64,000 nt of DNA from Lotus japonicus (Eukaryota > Streptophyta > Magnoliopsida > Fabales > Fabaceae), in assembly GCF_012489685.1 (NCBI RefSeq), contig NC_080041.1, forward strand, positions 97,215,090 through 97,279,089, read 5' to 3'. The notes beneath the pieces are model-generated. The model had not been told where the DNA came from, searched no databases, and saw only the letters and a program-made list of their open reading frames with translations. This document shows, in pieces, positions 1-11,249 of the stretch (positions within the stretch are counted from its first letter, which is position 1; every line of letters starts with the position of its first letter). The translations under genes were made by a program, and so were the position numbers.

Positions 1-119
1 GCAGAGAGTTCTCCATAACAATTCATTTAACCGAAGAACTCTCATGTTATCTCAAGCTGGTCAAACTCATGTCTTCTAAACACTTGCAAACATGGAAAGA
101 AAAGAAGAAGAAACATTAC

Positions 120-401
120 CAGATAAGTAACTCATGAATTTCACTTCTTGTTCTTTATTTAGCTGATCAATCTCAGAGATTTTCTTAGTCTGAAACAAGA
201 TAGAAAAAACAAACACTAAGAATCAAATAATGAAAACCGAACAAGCTATGTCTAAACCGAAGAACAAAGAAAACTAAACCGTAAACATCTCCACGCGAAA
301 ACAAGAGCGTCTCTTAGCGAAGATGCGTGAGAGAGAGATAGAGAGAGAGAGACCTTGAGTTTGGTGTACTTGTCGTAGAGCTTTTTGTACAGAGTCTCCA
401 T
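120..401 (-). CDS. 5' end of an unidentified spliced plant gene (partial)
   Basis: Minus strand. Exon 1 runs from the ATG at 401 down to 354 and reads METLYKKLYDKYTKLK. The intron 353-190 has a GT donor and a TTTCAG acceptor. Exon 2 runs 189-120 and reads TKKISEIDQLNKEQEVKFMS followed by YLS, then a GT donor at 119-118. The peptide is charged, heptad-like and probably helical, so a coiled-coil N-terminus is plausible. The next exon is not visible in 1-117, so the gene continues past the window edge. Correct splice signals and an unbroken frame across the junction support a real gene. I do not recognise the family with certainty and assign no function. The leader to the right is GC-rich, as in a constitutively expressed gene. 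Confidence 0.6.
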
Positions 402-935
402 TTTCACTGCACCAAAATTCAAAAAGCACAATTTGATTTATGCAGTAAGCACAATTTGCCTTCACAATTTACATCAATGCGAAATGCAGAATACGATAAA
501 TCAGAAGACGAGCAATTGAATAAAAATACTGAAAATTGAGAGAGTTGGATACGAAACCAGAACAAGGAGTTGGAGGCGAACCCTAATCGAATACTGGAGA
601 GTGGAGATGAAGTTAGAACAATTGAATATACGGCTTCGAAAGCCCTCTTCCACAATCTTCAGCGAATTTCCGAGCGAATGGGAGGAGGTAGGAGCAGATC
701 TGGATACGACGGGTTTGAGAGGTTAGAGGCTCACGGCGGCCACCGTGGACGGTGGTGCTTGTGGTGGCTCAGGGTGGGGATTGTGGAGGCGAGAGAAGGG
801 AAGCGGAAGCGGAAGAGGAAGAGTGCGGTGAGGGAGGTTGTGAGGGTGCGCGGTTGCCGGATTTGGGGTTCAGAGAGGGGTTGTCGGAGGAGACGGAGAG
901 GAAGAGTGAGGGAAAATGGCCAGGGTCTTTTGCAA
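402..935 (-). promoter_or_regulatory. Leader and promoter region of the 120-401 gene
   Basis: This is GC-rich, pyrimidine-rich DNA when read on the minus strand, with CT-repeat stretches, directly upstream of the start codon at 401. Open frames here on either strand have low-complexity Arg/Gly/Glu composition and look accidental. I infer 5' UTR plus core promoter. No clear TATA box was picked out. Confidence 0.4.
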
Positions 936-1752
936 CGGATACTTAATTTTTTTAAATTAATATATATACAATTTTTTAAATCTAATTTTAGGTTTATTCA
1001 CACTTTTGTCTCCCAGATTTCTCAATTGTGTATAATGGATCCCTAAACTTTAAAAATAATATTTTGGTATCCTACGCCACGTTAGGCTCCTAACAACTTT
1101 GAGGGTAAATATGTAATTAAGCTAACAAATTAATTAAAATATAAAAAAATGCTGAAAAATATCTCATTATCATCAATATCCCCTCATCATCTTCATCACC
1201 TTGCTCAAAAAACCCCAGAAAAGAATATCTTCCTTTCTCAAACATCTTTATCTTCTCCAATTTTTTTCCTAGAACATTAAGTAATATTTTTCAAACCCAA
1301 AACATATTACCGAGGTGCATTTTAAATTAGATTGTTAAATTTTATGTTCAGAGAGTTTGATGACTCATTTTCTAACATTTTCTTATGCTTTGTTGTTAAA
1401 GGGTTACGTGTGATCTACATTAGGGGTTTTGATCGACTGAAACTACGTAGTTTCTCGAATAGTAGGGACTGAGTTCAAACTTTGCTCAAGAGAGGGATCA
1501 TTTTCAAACTTAGCGTACTATACAGGGACTAAAATCTTATTTGACCTAAAAATAAAATAAAATATAATATAATACTTTGAAAAAAAAGATAAGAACTCAA
1601 ACCACATTCACACCTACCTTGGCTAATCCATGAACTTGACTAATTAAGCTTCAATCAGAAGTCTTAGAGAAGGATTTGTACATTGTGTCGGCTACTTGTC
1701 TTCAATGAAGAAAGATGAAACATATTCTACGAATTGAAGCAACAAGGGCTGA

Positions 1753-3249
1753 CAGTGGCGGAGCTAGGAATTTTTTTGAGCCTGGGCAAGATTAAGTCTA
1801 AGACTAATTGCCCACACTTGACATGTGACCTAAGATTTTAAATTGCGGTTGCGGTCACAGTTTCAGGTGCTGCGGTTGCGGAAATTACGGGGTTGCAGCA
1901 TAAATAGCGTGTTGCAATGACAAATATGTCTCATTCTCAATTAATCACATAACCCAAATATATAGTTACATTTTTTGTAGTGCCATTCTTAACAAATAAA
2001 CCGCCGCTAAAACCCCGAAATTTTTGTAGTGCAAGTTCATAGTTACCTGGTTCGTCATACGCTTTGATACGTGGTACGAGTACGCGGTACATGACTTGTA
2101 AATTATGCAGTAAAGAAGGGGTATATAGATTAATATCAACAATATAATTAATATAAAAGGCTTGCACCATTTTTTTAACTCTATAATTAATATAAATTAA
2201 TTTATTCATTGAATTTCATTATATTAATGATAGTATATGAATAAATTAATTAATTTCATTAATTCAAAAATAATATATGAAAAACATACATGTGGTTTGC
2301 AACTTCCAAGAATATAACAAAATAAAAAATATCATGTAGTTAATAAAAATACTTATAACAAAATGTAGTTAATAAAAATAAATAAATGTAGTCAATTTTA
2401 CATTAATTTATTTTTCCAATTCCCCTCTATCTTTACCTCACGTTCCCTCCTTCATTTACTGAGTGATTAGATTCATTCCAAAATAGACTCCTTCCTATTT
2501 AGGTCCAGGAAATGTTTCCATTCCTAATATTAATTAGACTAAAAAATCAGGACCACACAAATCAAATTATTTACGTTTCTTTCCTAATTCTCTAATTATC
2601 CTCTGTTTCCTTTCTCTTTCACCTTACCCAGTCACACATCAGAAATTCTCACTTCCCCTCCCCAAAGTTACACGACCTTTGCTCTTTCTCCACTATCCCT
2701 CACAGTGGTCGACACCATCTACATCACGTCTTCAGTACCGTCCACGGATCTACATGCAAGAAGCAGATACAGGTTTTGCTGAGATCTACATGCAAGAAGG
2801 GATTTTTTTCAGGGCTGAACAGAGCACTTTGGATCTAGAAATTGAAGGACAGATGATGAAGCCATGAAGGAAAAAATGGTACAAAGGGAAAGGTAAAAAA
2901 CTCCTTTGAGAGAACCCATTCAGGGAAGATTCCCTCTGATGCTTCAACCAAAATCGAGCCTGCCCTTGCTCTGTAATCGATTCTCAGTGCAAGAAACCCT
3001 TCATGTAAATTTTGTTGAGGATCCACGGAGCTACACCTCACCAACTCTTCACTCACTCACTCACTCACTCACCCACCCTCCCACCGCCTCACTCCCTCAC
3101 CTACAGCGACACATCTGTCTCCCTAAATTTTGCCCTTTCTCTCTTCTATTTTTTGGTCCAAAAACTGACCTAGTCCAAAGAAAAAATTAAAAAAAATTCC
3201 TAGAGCCAGGGCAAAGGCCCAGGCAAGCCAGGTGGTGAATCCGCCTATG
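1753..3249. mobile_element. Non-autonomous hAT-type DNA transposon, 1.5 kb
   Basis: The ends are CAGTGGCGGAGC on the left and, read inverted, CATAGGCGGATTC on the right; 8 of the first 10 bases match. A perfect 8 bp target-site duplication AGGGCTGA flanks it at 1745-1752 and 3250-3257. An 8 bp duplication with a CA(G/T)-GGCGGA-type terminus fits the hAT superfamily. No transposase-like frame is visible inside. The interior includes a (CACT)n run near 3045-3080 and AT-rich DNA. Confidence 0.75.
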
Positions 3250-3257
3250 AGGGCTGA

Positions 3258-3736
3258 ATCTCAATGGATCGTGGTAGCAAGGTCACTTTGCCACTTACAA
3301 TACCTCATCGCGTATTTAAGTCTTCTGCAAAGGATTCTACCCGTCGCTCGATGGGAATTGCGCTTCAAAGATGTCCCGCAAGGTGTATCCACCTAGCGAG
3401 TGTCGAAGATGAAATATATTCTAGAGGGTAAAATAGAAAAATAAATAATATTTTTCTAAAAATTAACAAAATTAACTGTATGTTTAATATGTATTTCTTC
3501 TCTATTCGAACAATTAAATTAGGATGGTTTTTGTTAATCAATTTCTGTTTGTGACTTTTGTAGAGTTGATCTAATTATATAATTTTTTAAAAGTGACCTA
3601 ATTATAAATGGTCTACTAAGAATTTGGTCAAACAATCCTACACCTTGACTTATATATTTTAGTTCAAATTAGCTCTTTCCGGTGAGGAAACGTACTAACA
3701 TGTTTTCCACCATGTATGATTAGAGTTAGTTAATGA
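3258..3736. other. Intergenic, nothing recognised
   Basis: AT-rich spacer between the hAT-type and Harbinger-type elements. No open frame, tRNA or repeat boundary was seen. Confidence 0.4.
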
Positions 3737-3951
3737 TTAGGGGCCGTTTGTATACTGTATTAGACATGATAGTATAAGTTTATATAATGCATTATGAATT
3801 TATCTATTGTTTGGTGCTCACATTGTATTGTATAAGTTTATACATCAATCTCTTCTTATACATTAAAATGATGAATTATTTAATCTACCCTATAGATGAT
3901 GGATATGACATGATAAGGATGTGATGTATAAACTACTTGAATATATTTAAT

Positions 3952-4302
3952 CAACCTCCACCACCACCATCGCTGCCGCCACTACCACCACCATTGTCGT
4001 CGTCACCACCACCGTCGCAGCCACCACCACCACGCTCTACCACTGCCACTATCGTTAATACCGTCATCGTTATCGCTACTACTACCACCACCACCCTCCA
4101 CCACCATCGCCACCACCGCCCTCCACCACCCTCCACCACTGCCACCATCGTTGATACCGTCATCATTATCTCCACCACCACCACCCCTCCGCCACCACTA
4201 CTTCCACCACCACCATCGCCACAACCACCACCGCCGCCCCCACCACCACCACCACTGTTGCCACCACCCTCCACCACTGCCACCATCGCCGCTACTACCA
4301 CC
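3952..4302. repeat. CCA/CCG-rich imperfect triplet repeat
   Basis: About 350 bp of imperfect CCACCA/CCGCCA triplets inside the Harbinger-type element. The tract resumes at about 7737-7815 on the far side of the inserted LTR, which shows that the LTR landed within it. Confidence 0.85.
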
Positions 4303-4307
4303 ACCGT

Positions 4308-7300
4308 TGTAAGACCCTGAATTAAATAACTAGATTATTGATTTATTTTCGATTTATTAATTTAATTGAGTATTTATATTCTATTGTTTTTATGTTTGTT
4401 TATGGCAAGTGTTCCATTACAAAACTTTTGACTGTAAGATCGATATGTTTCGCTTTCCGGAAATCCGATAAAGTTAGACCTTATCTCCGCAGGGACTTGC
4501 GAGACCCTGAACCGTGTTCGAAGCTCCTTTCGGAGTTTTTGTCCGCGTTGTTTTAATCCTTTCATCTCTATAAATCTTTTCCGTGAATGAAGTTTTCTCA
4601 TCCGGAGAATATTTCCTTAATCAGTTTTGTGTCAGATTTTGGAGCAGGTCGTTTCCAAAATATTTTCTCCTCAAATGATAATAATCACTATTGTCATTTT
4701 CCTATAATTCATACTTAGCTTAAACGCATAATATGACGACGTCATATTTGTTCTAATTGTCTCGCAATTATTCTTTAGCTCTGTTTCTACTCATTTCTTG
4801 GTGCATGAATCATTTTATTTTGCTTAAAGTGATTCAAATTTATATTTTATCATTTCATAGAGTTCCTCATAATTTTTGATATAATAATATATCACTCTTA
4901 TATTTTTCTCTTAATTCTATGAGCTAAATCATTCAGTGTCCAAATTAATTTGTACCGATTAGTAAATATCTTCTCATTTATCCTTGGATATCCCTCCTCC
5001 ACGTCCCACATGTCAAGGTACCACCAATCAGATTTCCAACCTCTCATTCTCGTCCACTCTCTTTGACTTTTCCTTCTTTCTATTCATAATATCTTTCTTT
5101 CTTCTTCTGCAACAAACTTCTCTTTTCTTCTTCTTCCTCTTTTCTTTTATTCCTTGCAGCACTTCTTCCTTCTTTCATTTCTTTTGCTGAAGCACCCACA
5201 CCACCATGGTACCTCTCACTCACGTCCCCTTCTCCCTCTCCACGAGATGCTACTGCTGGCCACCATCACCATGTCTTCTTCCTCTCAACACCATCGTCCC
5301 TCCTCCTCACCGTGGCTGTATGTCCAGCCAAGAGCCACCACCACCTTGACTTTTCTTCTCCTTGGACAACCAACCCATGAGCCACCACCATATACAAAAG
5401 CTCCGACCATGGCCACTCCAAACAGCCATGAACACGCGAGCACCACAGCCACCGCTGGTCACCACCGCCACGCCTCCTTTCATGAGCGAACCACCATGTC
5501 TTCTCCAATCTTCAAGGCTGAAGCCATTTTTCCTCAAAGCTTTCCTTTTTCGTGCTTTTCTCCTCTCACACAAAGAACAAACAAGGTAGCTTATGTCAAG
5601 GGCTTCAAACCTATGCTTTTAGTTTTCAATTTGGTTAAGTTTTGAAAATGTTGTGCTAAAAAGTTGTTTGGACCTCTTTCTACTCTTTGCTAAGCTTAAT
5701 CTTTATGTGGACAGTCTTGTGGTGATGCAAAGTTTTTGAGGAAAAGATGAGAAAAGCTTGTTATGTGACTGTTAAAAATTAAGTTTTGAGTTAGTGATTC
5801 TAGTATGTTATTTCTAGTGGTAATAGCTTTCTATTAATGTAAATGTTTTATGAAAAAGTTGAAATTTTACTCATAAGTGATTTTGGAAAAAAATAGCTTT
5901 TCATAGAAAGGGTTGGAAAAGATTGTTCTTGGAATTTTTCTAAGCTTAGGCATGTAATTTATTTTGGGAAACATCAATTCTTGAAAATTTCTTAAATTGT
6001 ATGAAAAGAATTTTGGGGCCTAAAACACAACATGCTTAGAAGTTTTGGGTTAAACTTGAGTTTTAAAAGTCTTGAGGTTTGTTTGATAAATTTATTAAAG
6101 ATTGAGGGTTGAAAAAGAACTTACTTTTATGTGAGGACCTTTTCGTGATTATGTGCTTGTCAAGGGACTAGAGTTGAATTACTTAAAAGTTGAGGAGTTG
6201 TTTTCTAAATGGGCATTTAAAGGGGCTTTTCTTTAAAAAACAAATATTTTATCTTTGGACTTTAGTCCTTGAAACATAAAGTTTGTGCATTTAGCCTAAG
6301 TGAGCGAGAAAGATTGGCTAAGTTTGTTATGGAACTTTAGATGTGACTTTAGAGGCTAAGGTTTAGTATGTGAACTTGTGAAGGGTACGAAGGACGAAAG
6401 CGCCTTGCGACGAAGCTAAGGAATAGAAGGAAGCGAGCCGACGCGAAAAACAAAGATGAGATAGGATTGGAGTTGCAGTTTAGGAAGAAAATTGGCTAAG
6501 GTAAGGGTAACTCGGTTTTAGAGCGTCTTTGAATCTTGCATGCTTTTATCGCACTGCCTGTGTTTGAGATGAAGATGTTTATATTGATTGGCAGATGATT
6601 ATGATTATTATGCTGAATTTGGAAAATGTTTTCTGAGAGGCTTCGGCCGTTTACTGGTTTCTGTCGTTACTGCTTCCTAGTGGATGGAACATGTGGTTAC
6701 TTTGGATTGGTCCTTGGGTGGGCTTTGTTATTGTCTGACTTGGCATATAGGGCTTGAGTCAAGTGGCGATGAGGAGGTGTGTCCTATCATTGTCCCATCT
6801 TGCGAGGTGCTAAGTGGCGATCAGGAGGTGTGTCCTATGATTGTCCCGTCTTGTGTGACGATAAGTGGCGATGAGGAGGTGTGTCCTATCATTGTCCCGT
6901 CTTGAGAGACGATATTGATCGATCCATTTTGTTAGCGGCATATAGTTGCATTATAGGGAACTAACACCTGACCCTATGTTGTTGGATTTTCGTATTGGGT
7001 TATTGATATATGATTTGATGTTACATTGTTGAGGTTATTATTATCTGAGTTCGATATATGTTTAAGTTGTTGATATATGAGTTGTGTTATGTTGCTAGTT
7101 ATTTACCATGCCAGGTAATTAAATTCGAACAGCATGATTTTCTCTTTTATACATGGTAATTGCATGGAGTTAACCCTTTCTATTTGCTACTTGTTGTTTG
7201 GGCGCTTAACGCTATTAGGCGATGGAGAATCTTCGATGAAGGTTGACCTTCGTACGAGTTCGAGATGAGGACTTGAAGAATTATGGAAGACTCAAAGAAT

Positions 7301-7731
7301 AGAGTCGGGTCTAGGGATAGAGCCTTGGGTTAGAGAGCTTACCGTTATTGGTTTAAGGTTGAGATAATGATTTTATGAATTTATATTTGAGGTTTCGGGT
7401 AGGTTCCGATGCATTGCTTTCCTGCGGTTCCCCGATGTGGAGATCGTAGGGAGTATTTCGGATTTATGGTGTCATTGCATAATAGGTTCTTTGTTGAGTT
7501 GTTTCTATTGGTTAGGTTTTGTAGGTTGGGTGATTTCGGGTTTACTTTCGGGTACTCGCCTTGTTCAAGGCTTGATGTAAATCCCATTGTAGTTGGGAGT
7601 ATGCATGACATGTTTTGGAAATACATTTGAAAAGAAAAAAATAATACTCGTGTTTATGTATCATTTTGGAAAACATTGCATATTTACTTTAATAGGTTAC
7701 TAAAGTGACACCCGAAATTCGGGGCGTTACA
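4308..7731 (+). mobile_element. Solo LTR, family A copy 1 (3.4 kb)
   Basis: It begins TGTAAGACCC and ends GGGGCGTTACA, so it has TG...CA termini, and is flanked by a perfect 5 bp duplication ACCGT at 4303-4307 and 7732-7736. No gag, protease, RT or integrase frame lies inside, and no second LTR is near, so it is a solo LTR left by unequal recombination. A TATAAAT box at about 4569 is a plausible retroelement promoter. The ends resemble Tekay/Del-type Ty3-gypsy LTRs; that lineage is inference. It shares long blocks with 52219-55056 and 56017-58944, both in the opposite orientation. Confidence 0.85.
6756..6905 (+). repeat. 51 bp minisatellite inside solo LTR copy 1
   Basis: Three tandem units of about 51 bp, each starting AGTGGCGATGAGGAGGTGTG or a close variant. 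Because the unit is a multiple of three, an open frame with repeated GDEEVCPIIVPS-like peptides runs through it. The frame has no known domain and is probably not a gene. The same array occurs in LTR copy 2 with four units. Confidence 0.8.
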
Positions 7732-7905
7732 ACCGTCGTCGCCACAACCATCAACCACCACCGCCATCATCACCTTCCAATACCACCACTATCATCACCA
7801 CTACTGTCGTCACCATATTATACATGCTTTATCCTATCAGACCTCATACAATCAGACCTTATACTATCAGACCTTATGCTATACAACATATCAAACGAGC
7901 CTTTA

Positions 7906-8440
7906 GTATTGATTCTGCTTCAAATATACGAATAGTTTAAGAGTACTTTGTCGGCATACATAAAACATTTTATATTTACTCTCACATTTTTCTTTATAAA
8001 TATGTATATCACCTATTTAAGTTTTTGTTTCTAATCTTAGTTACATTATATTTCCATTTTTTTCTCCTAATTTGTTATGCTTTGAATCAATATACTAAAA
8101 CCATTTGAATCTTCAAGATGTATATACTAAAACATAAAATACAAAAAATTTGAGTTAATTTTTGAATCAATCCTTTAAAACTATTTGATATCCATTTTTT
8201 TGGCATATTTGATATCATTTTGAACGTAAGATATTGCATTCAATTTCTTATTTTATAATATAAAAAATAACTATAATCATTAAAAAAATGACTTTGTCAG
8301 CATACATTTTAATGGTAGAAAAGTCACAATATACATTTTTTAATTATTCTAATGTTAATTTCAAAAAAAAAGTTATTCCAATGTCATTAAAAACCATTAA
8401 ATGTTAAATTAATACAGTGATTATTTTTGAAAAAAGATAT
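7906..8440. other. Intergenic AT-rich spacer
   Basis: No gene-like frame or repeat boundary was recognised between the Harbinger-type element and the Mutator-type element. Confidence 0.4.
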
Positions 8441-8449
8441 AATTGACTA

Positions 8450-9196
8450 GAGCAACGCTATTTGGTACGAGCTGCCAAGGCACGAGAAAGCACGAACTAA
8501 GCAATTTCATTAATTTTTATTTTTTTTAAGTTTTTGAACCCCTGATATTTACTTCCTCGCGTCCTCGACCCACACCTCGCGCCTCTCCTTCGATGGCAGC
8601 TACGTCCAATGGGATTTAGAAACCGACATGTTGTGTTTCACCGCCACAAACGACGAGGGTGTCGGTGCATAAATTCCCCTCTGGTAGAGCTTCAATTTCC
8701 CCACCAACACCCTCGTCCAGGACCAGAAGTGTAGAACCTCACCACCGACAAGTTTCTGGTGTCCCTCAATAGCCTCTACTCGTTGCAATTAGCCAACAAC
8801 TTCATGGGCCTGTATGCAATTTATGATGACGAAGAGGACAAAGAGTTTTCAAGGCAGATATGTACTTGAATCACAGGTGATGGAAACAAAAGATGAGATA
8901 AAGGATGGCAAGACACCCAAATCTTGTGAGTGTTGGTAAGAGCAGACAAAAACCTGCAGAAGAAAGCAATTCTTGCTTCAAAAACACCCAAATCTGCTTC
9001 ATCAATTTCTTCTCCCTCAATTTCCCTTCCTCTTCTCACCTGAACCCCTCTCAAACCCGCGATCTCTACATGCTGAATCTTCAAAGTCCCACATCGTGAA
9101 GGTGAAAAGTCCTGTCGTGGATTTGAATTTACAGAAGACAACACGTCATCTCGTGCCTATTCGTGTGTCTATAGCTCGTGCTACATATCATTTTCC
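8450..9196. mobile_element. Mutator-type non-autonomous element, Pack-MULE candidate
   Basis: A perfect 9 bp target-site duplication AATTGACTA lies at 8441-8449 and 9197-9205, the length made by Mutator-like transposases. The terminal 23 bases are related inverted repeats, about 15 of 23 matching, both carrying ACGAGC near the inner edge. The interior is more GC-rich than its surroundings and codon-like in patches: 8750-8860 (plus) reads TDKFLVSLNSLYSLQLANNF, and 8821-9144 is open on the minus strand. No transposase is present. I infer acquired host gene fragments but could not identify the donor genes. Confidence 0.7.
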
Positions 9197-9442
9197 AATT
9201 GACTATTATTAATTATTTTAATGTCATTAATAATTATTAAATGCAATATTAATAAATTAATTAGTTTTGAAAAAATGGCTTTAGTTAATATTTAATTTAC
9301 TAAAAAAATAGAAAATATAAATATGACATCATCTACCTACTAATTATAGTATGAGAGAGAAAACCTATGAAGAAATACATAAAATGAAGGGGTGACAATT
9401 GTCGGAGTTGCTACTCTTTGGTTTCATAAATAATAATATATG

Positions 9443-9581
9443 TCTCCAAAAGATAGCTCAAGTGGTAAGAGTTATAAACATAAGGGTTGAGTAGAATGAG
9501 CGGTGAAGGGTCCAGGATTCAAATCCTGAGGATGACTAATTTACTAACATTACTAACAACTAATATTTGCCTGTAAAAAAT
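9443..9581 (+). mobile_element. tRNA-derived SINE, copy 1
   Basis: An internal RNA polymerase III promoter is visible: box A TAGCTCAAGTGG at 9454-9465 and box B GGATTCAAATCC at 9515-9526. A 10 bp duplication ATAATATATG flanks the 139 bp unit at 9433-9442 and 9582-9591. The tail is GTAAAAAATAT. It would depend on LINE machinery for movement. Confidence 0.8.
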
Positions 9582-9873
9582 ATAATATATGATGATTTGA
9601 AAAATAAAGAAATAACATTATATTTTTATTGGGAACCATTGCGTTCATAAAGATAGTCCTAAATTCCAAAAGTAAACATAAACCATGACATGGAAGGCTA
9701 AAATAAAGGTTTTACACTAATCGTTGATAAACTATATTCTCTTTAATAAATAACCATCAACAGTTGACGAGAAATAAAACAATTCACACATAAGATCCCC
9801 CTGTAAGCTGGATGTAATGTGACAATATATTATCTTTATTCCTATTCGTAAGATGTACTTTAAGAAATTTATG

Positions 9874-9981
9874 GAGCTTAGGATAGCTTAAGTGGTGGGA
9901 GTTGAGGGACATATGAATTGGGTAGAAGATGTCCAGGGATCAATTCCTAACAGGTGCAATTTATTTTTCTGATGTAAAAAT
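9874..9981 (+). mobile_element. tRNA-derived SINE, copy 2 (decayed)
   Basis: Related to the SINE at 9443-9581. Box A is TAGCTTAAGTGG at 9884-9895 and a weakened box B is GGGATCAATTCC at 9936-9947, followed by a short A-rich tail. The flanks AAATTTATG and AAATTATG are an imperfect duplication. Confidence 0.65.
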
Positions 9982-9989
9982 AAATTATG

Positions 9990-11249
9990 CAGTATATATT
10001 ATCCTTAATATTTAATCTTATATATATATATATTTAATTGCGTAACATTTATCCATAAACTCTTATATTTTTGTATAGAATAATTTAAGAAAAATAATAT
10101 ATTTTTTTAATAAATTTAAACCAATTAGTAACTAATTTATCGAATTTTATTAATTTGTATAAAGGCCAATTATGATAGAACAAGTTAAAAGCTAGTCCAT
10201 AAATGAACCATATTTTAATTACTAAATTTTAGTACATATTATTTACAATATATATTCTTCATGTGCTAAAATTAAATTTTCAAGAAACCTTTTTAGCTTT
10301 CAGAGCATTTTTTTCACGGTATATGAATAGTAACACAGTGTACAATGCTTCAAAACTAACATATGTTGAATTAGTTGGAAAAAACGAACAATTTTAATAT
10401 TTTATCTAAGAAATTAATGTTCGACTTGTGGTGTCTATGTGAGGACTGTATTGACAAATAATCTTTAAATATATCTATAAACAAAAGTGATCTCGAAGCC
10501 CGAAGGTTCGGGAGGGATAGTATGTGGAAGTCATGTCTAACACCCAAACTTTCATTAAAAAAACTGTTAGAGAGCATCTTACCGGCTCCACTCGTTCCCC
10601 ACACGATTTCAAACGTTATCCTCTAAGTGTCGGGTGCTGGATTGCTAAAAACAGGTGAAAAAATGGTGTCCTTGATTTGTGCATACTTATTCTTTTTATT
10701 ACATCATCTATTGTACTTATCATTTGTTACTTTTATTTTTTTCCTATCTCTTACTTAATTAAGTTAAGTGTGATTGAAGTGTGAATAACATTAATCCAAA
10801 ATTTATCTTAACATAATTATTCCAAAGGTTAGGTATTTTGAGTAATAATATATATACACCTCATTTTTTAAATACTCAATTTCCACATATTTTTATTTCT
10901 ATCTCTCTCATCTTATCATCTATCACATCTCATATTTTCTCTCTCTTACTTTTTCTTTTTTTCCTATCTCTCTCACCATTCCACCTCTCCACCTCAAAAG
11001 AGAGGTGTGGATAAAACATTACGCGTTAGGTACGTACTTCATTATTAGTTAGATTGTGCGCAGATCTATTGGCAAGAATAGCTAGCAGTCTGGAGCCACA
11101 CATGATTTAAATGTTGAGAGTGGCTTTCCAATCTCTATCTGGGTATGATACCATTAAATGCAACGACTTTCATCTTAATATAAGTTTTCTGTTTAAGTTT
11201 TCTTTTCAAATGAGTGCTATATATAGCTTTACTTCTTCAAGACTATAGT
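9990..11249. other. Intergenic, no gene recognised
   Basis: AT-rich DNA with a (TA)n run near 10021-10034 and pyrimidine-rich stretches near 10900-10990. The short open frame at 10371-10604 (minus) has no recognisable domain. Confidence 0.4.

Larger units (their letters stand above)
3740..7902. mobile_element. PIF/Harbinger-type MITE, split by a solo LTR
   Basis: The left end GGGGCCGTTTG and the inverted right end AGGCTCGTTTG are related termini, flanked by TTA at 3737-3739 and 7903-7905, the 3 bp duplication typical of PIF/Harbinger. The original element is 3740-4307 plus 7737-7902, about 734 bp once the LTR and its duplicated ACCGT are removed. Its interior is almost entirely CCA/CCG triplet repeats. 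These give spurious proline-rich or glycine-rich open frames on both strands that should not be read as genes. There is no transposase. Confidence 0.65.

Noticed and set aside
570..1046. 158-codon plus-strand frame near the window start
   Set aside because: Low-complexity Arg/Gly/Glu composition over the GC-rich leader of the minus-strand gene; no domain.
989..1546. Possible third foldback MITE, with left TTAGGTTTATTC and inverted right TTAGGTCAAATA
   Set aside because: The end similarity is weak, the arms are not clearly complementary further in, and no target duplication was found.
3937..4320. Long proline-rich (plus) and glycine-rich (minus) open frames
   Set aside because: They are translations of CCA/CCG triplet repeats inside a MITE; open in several frames, with no start context or conserved domain.
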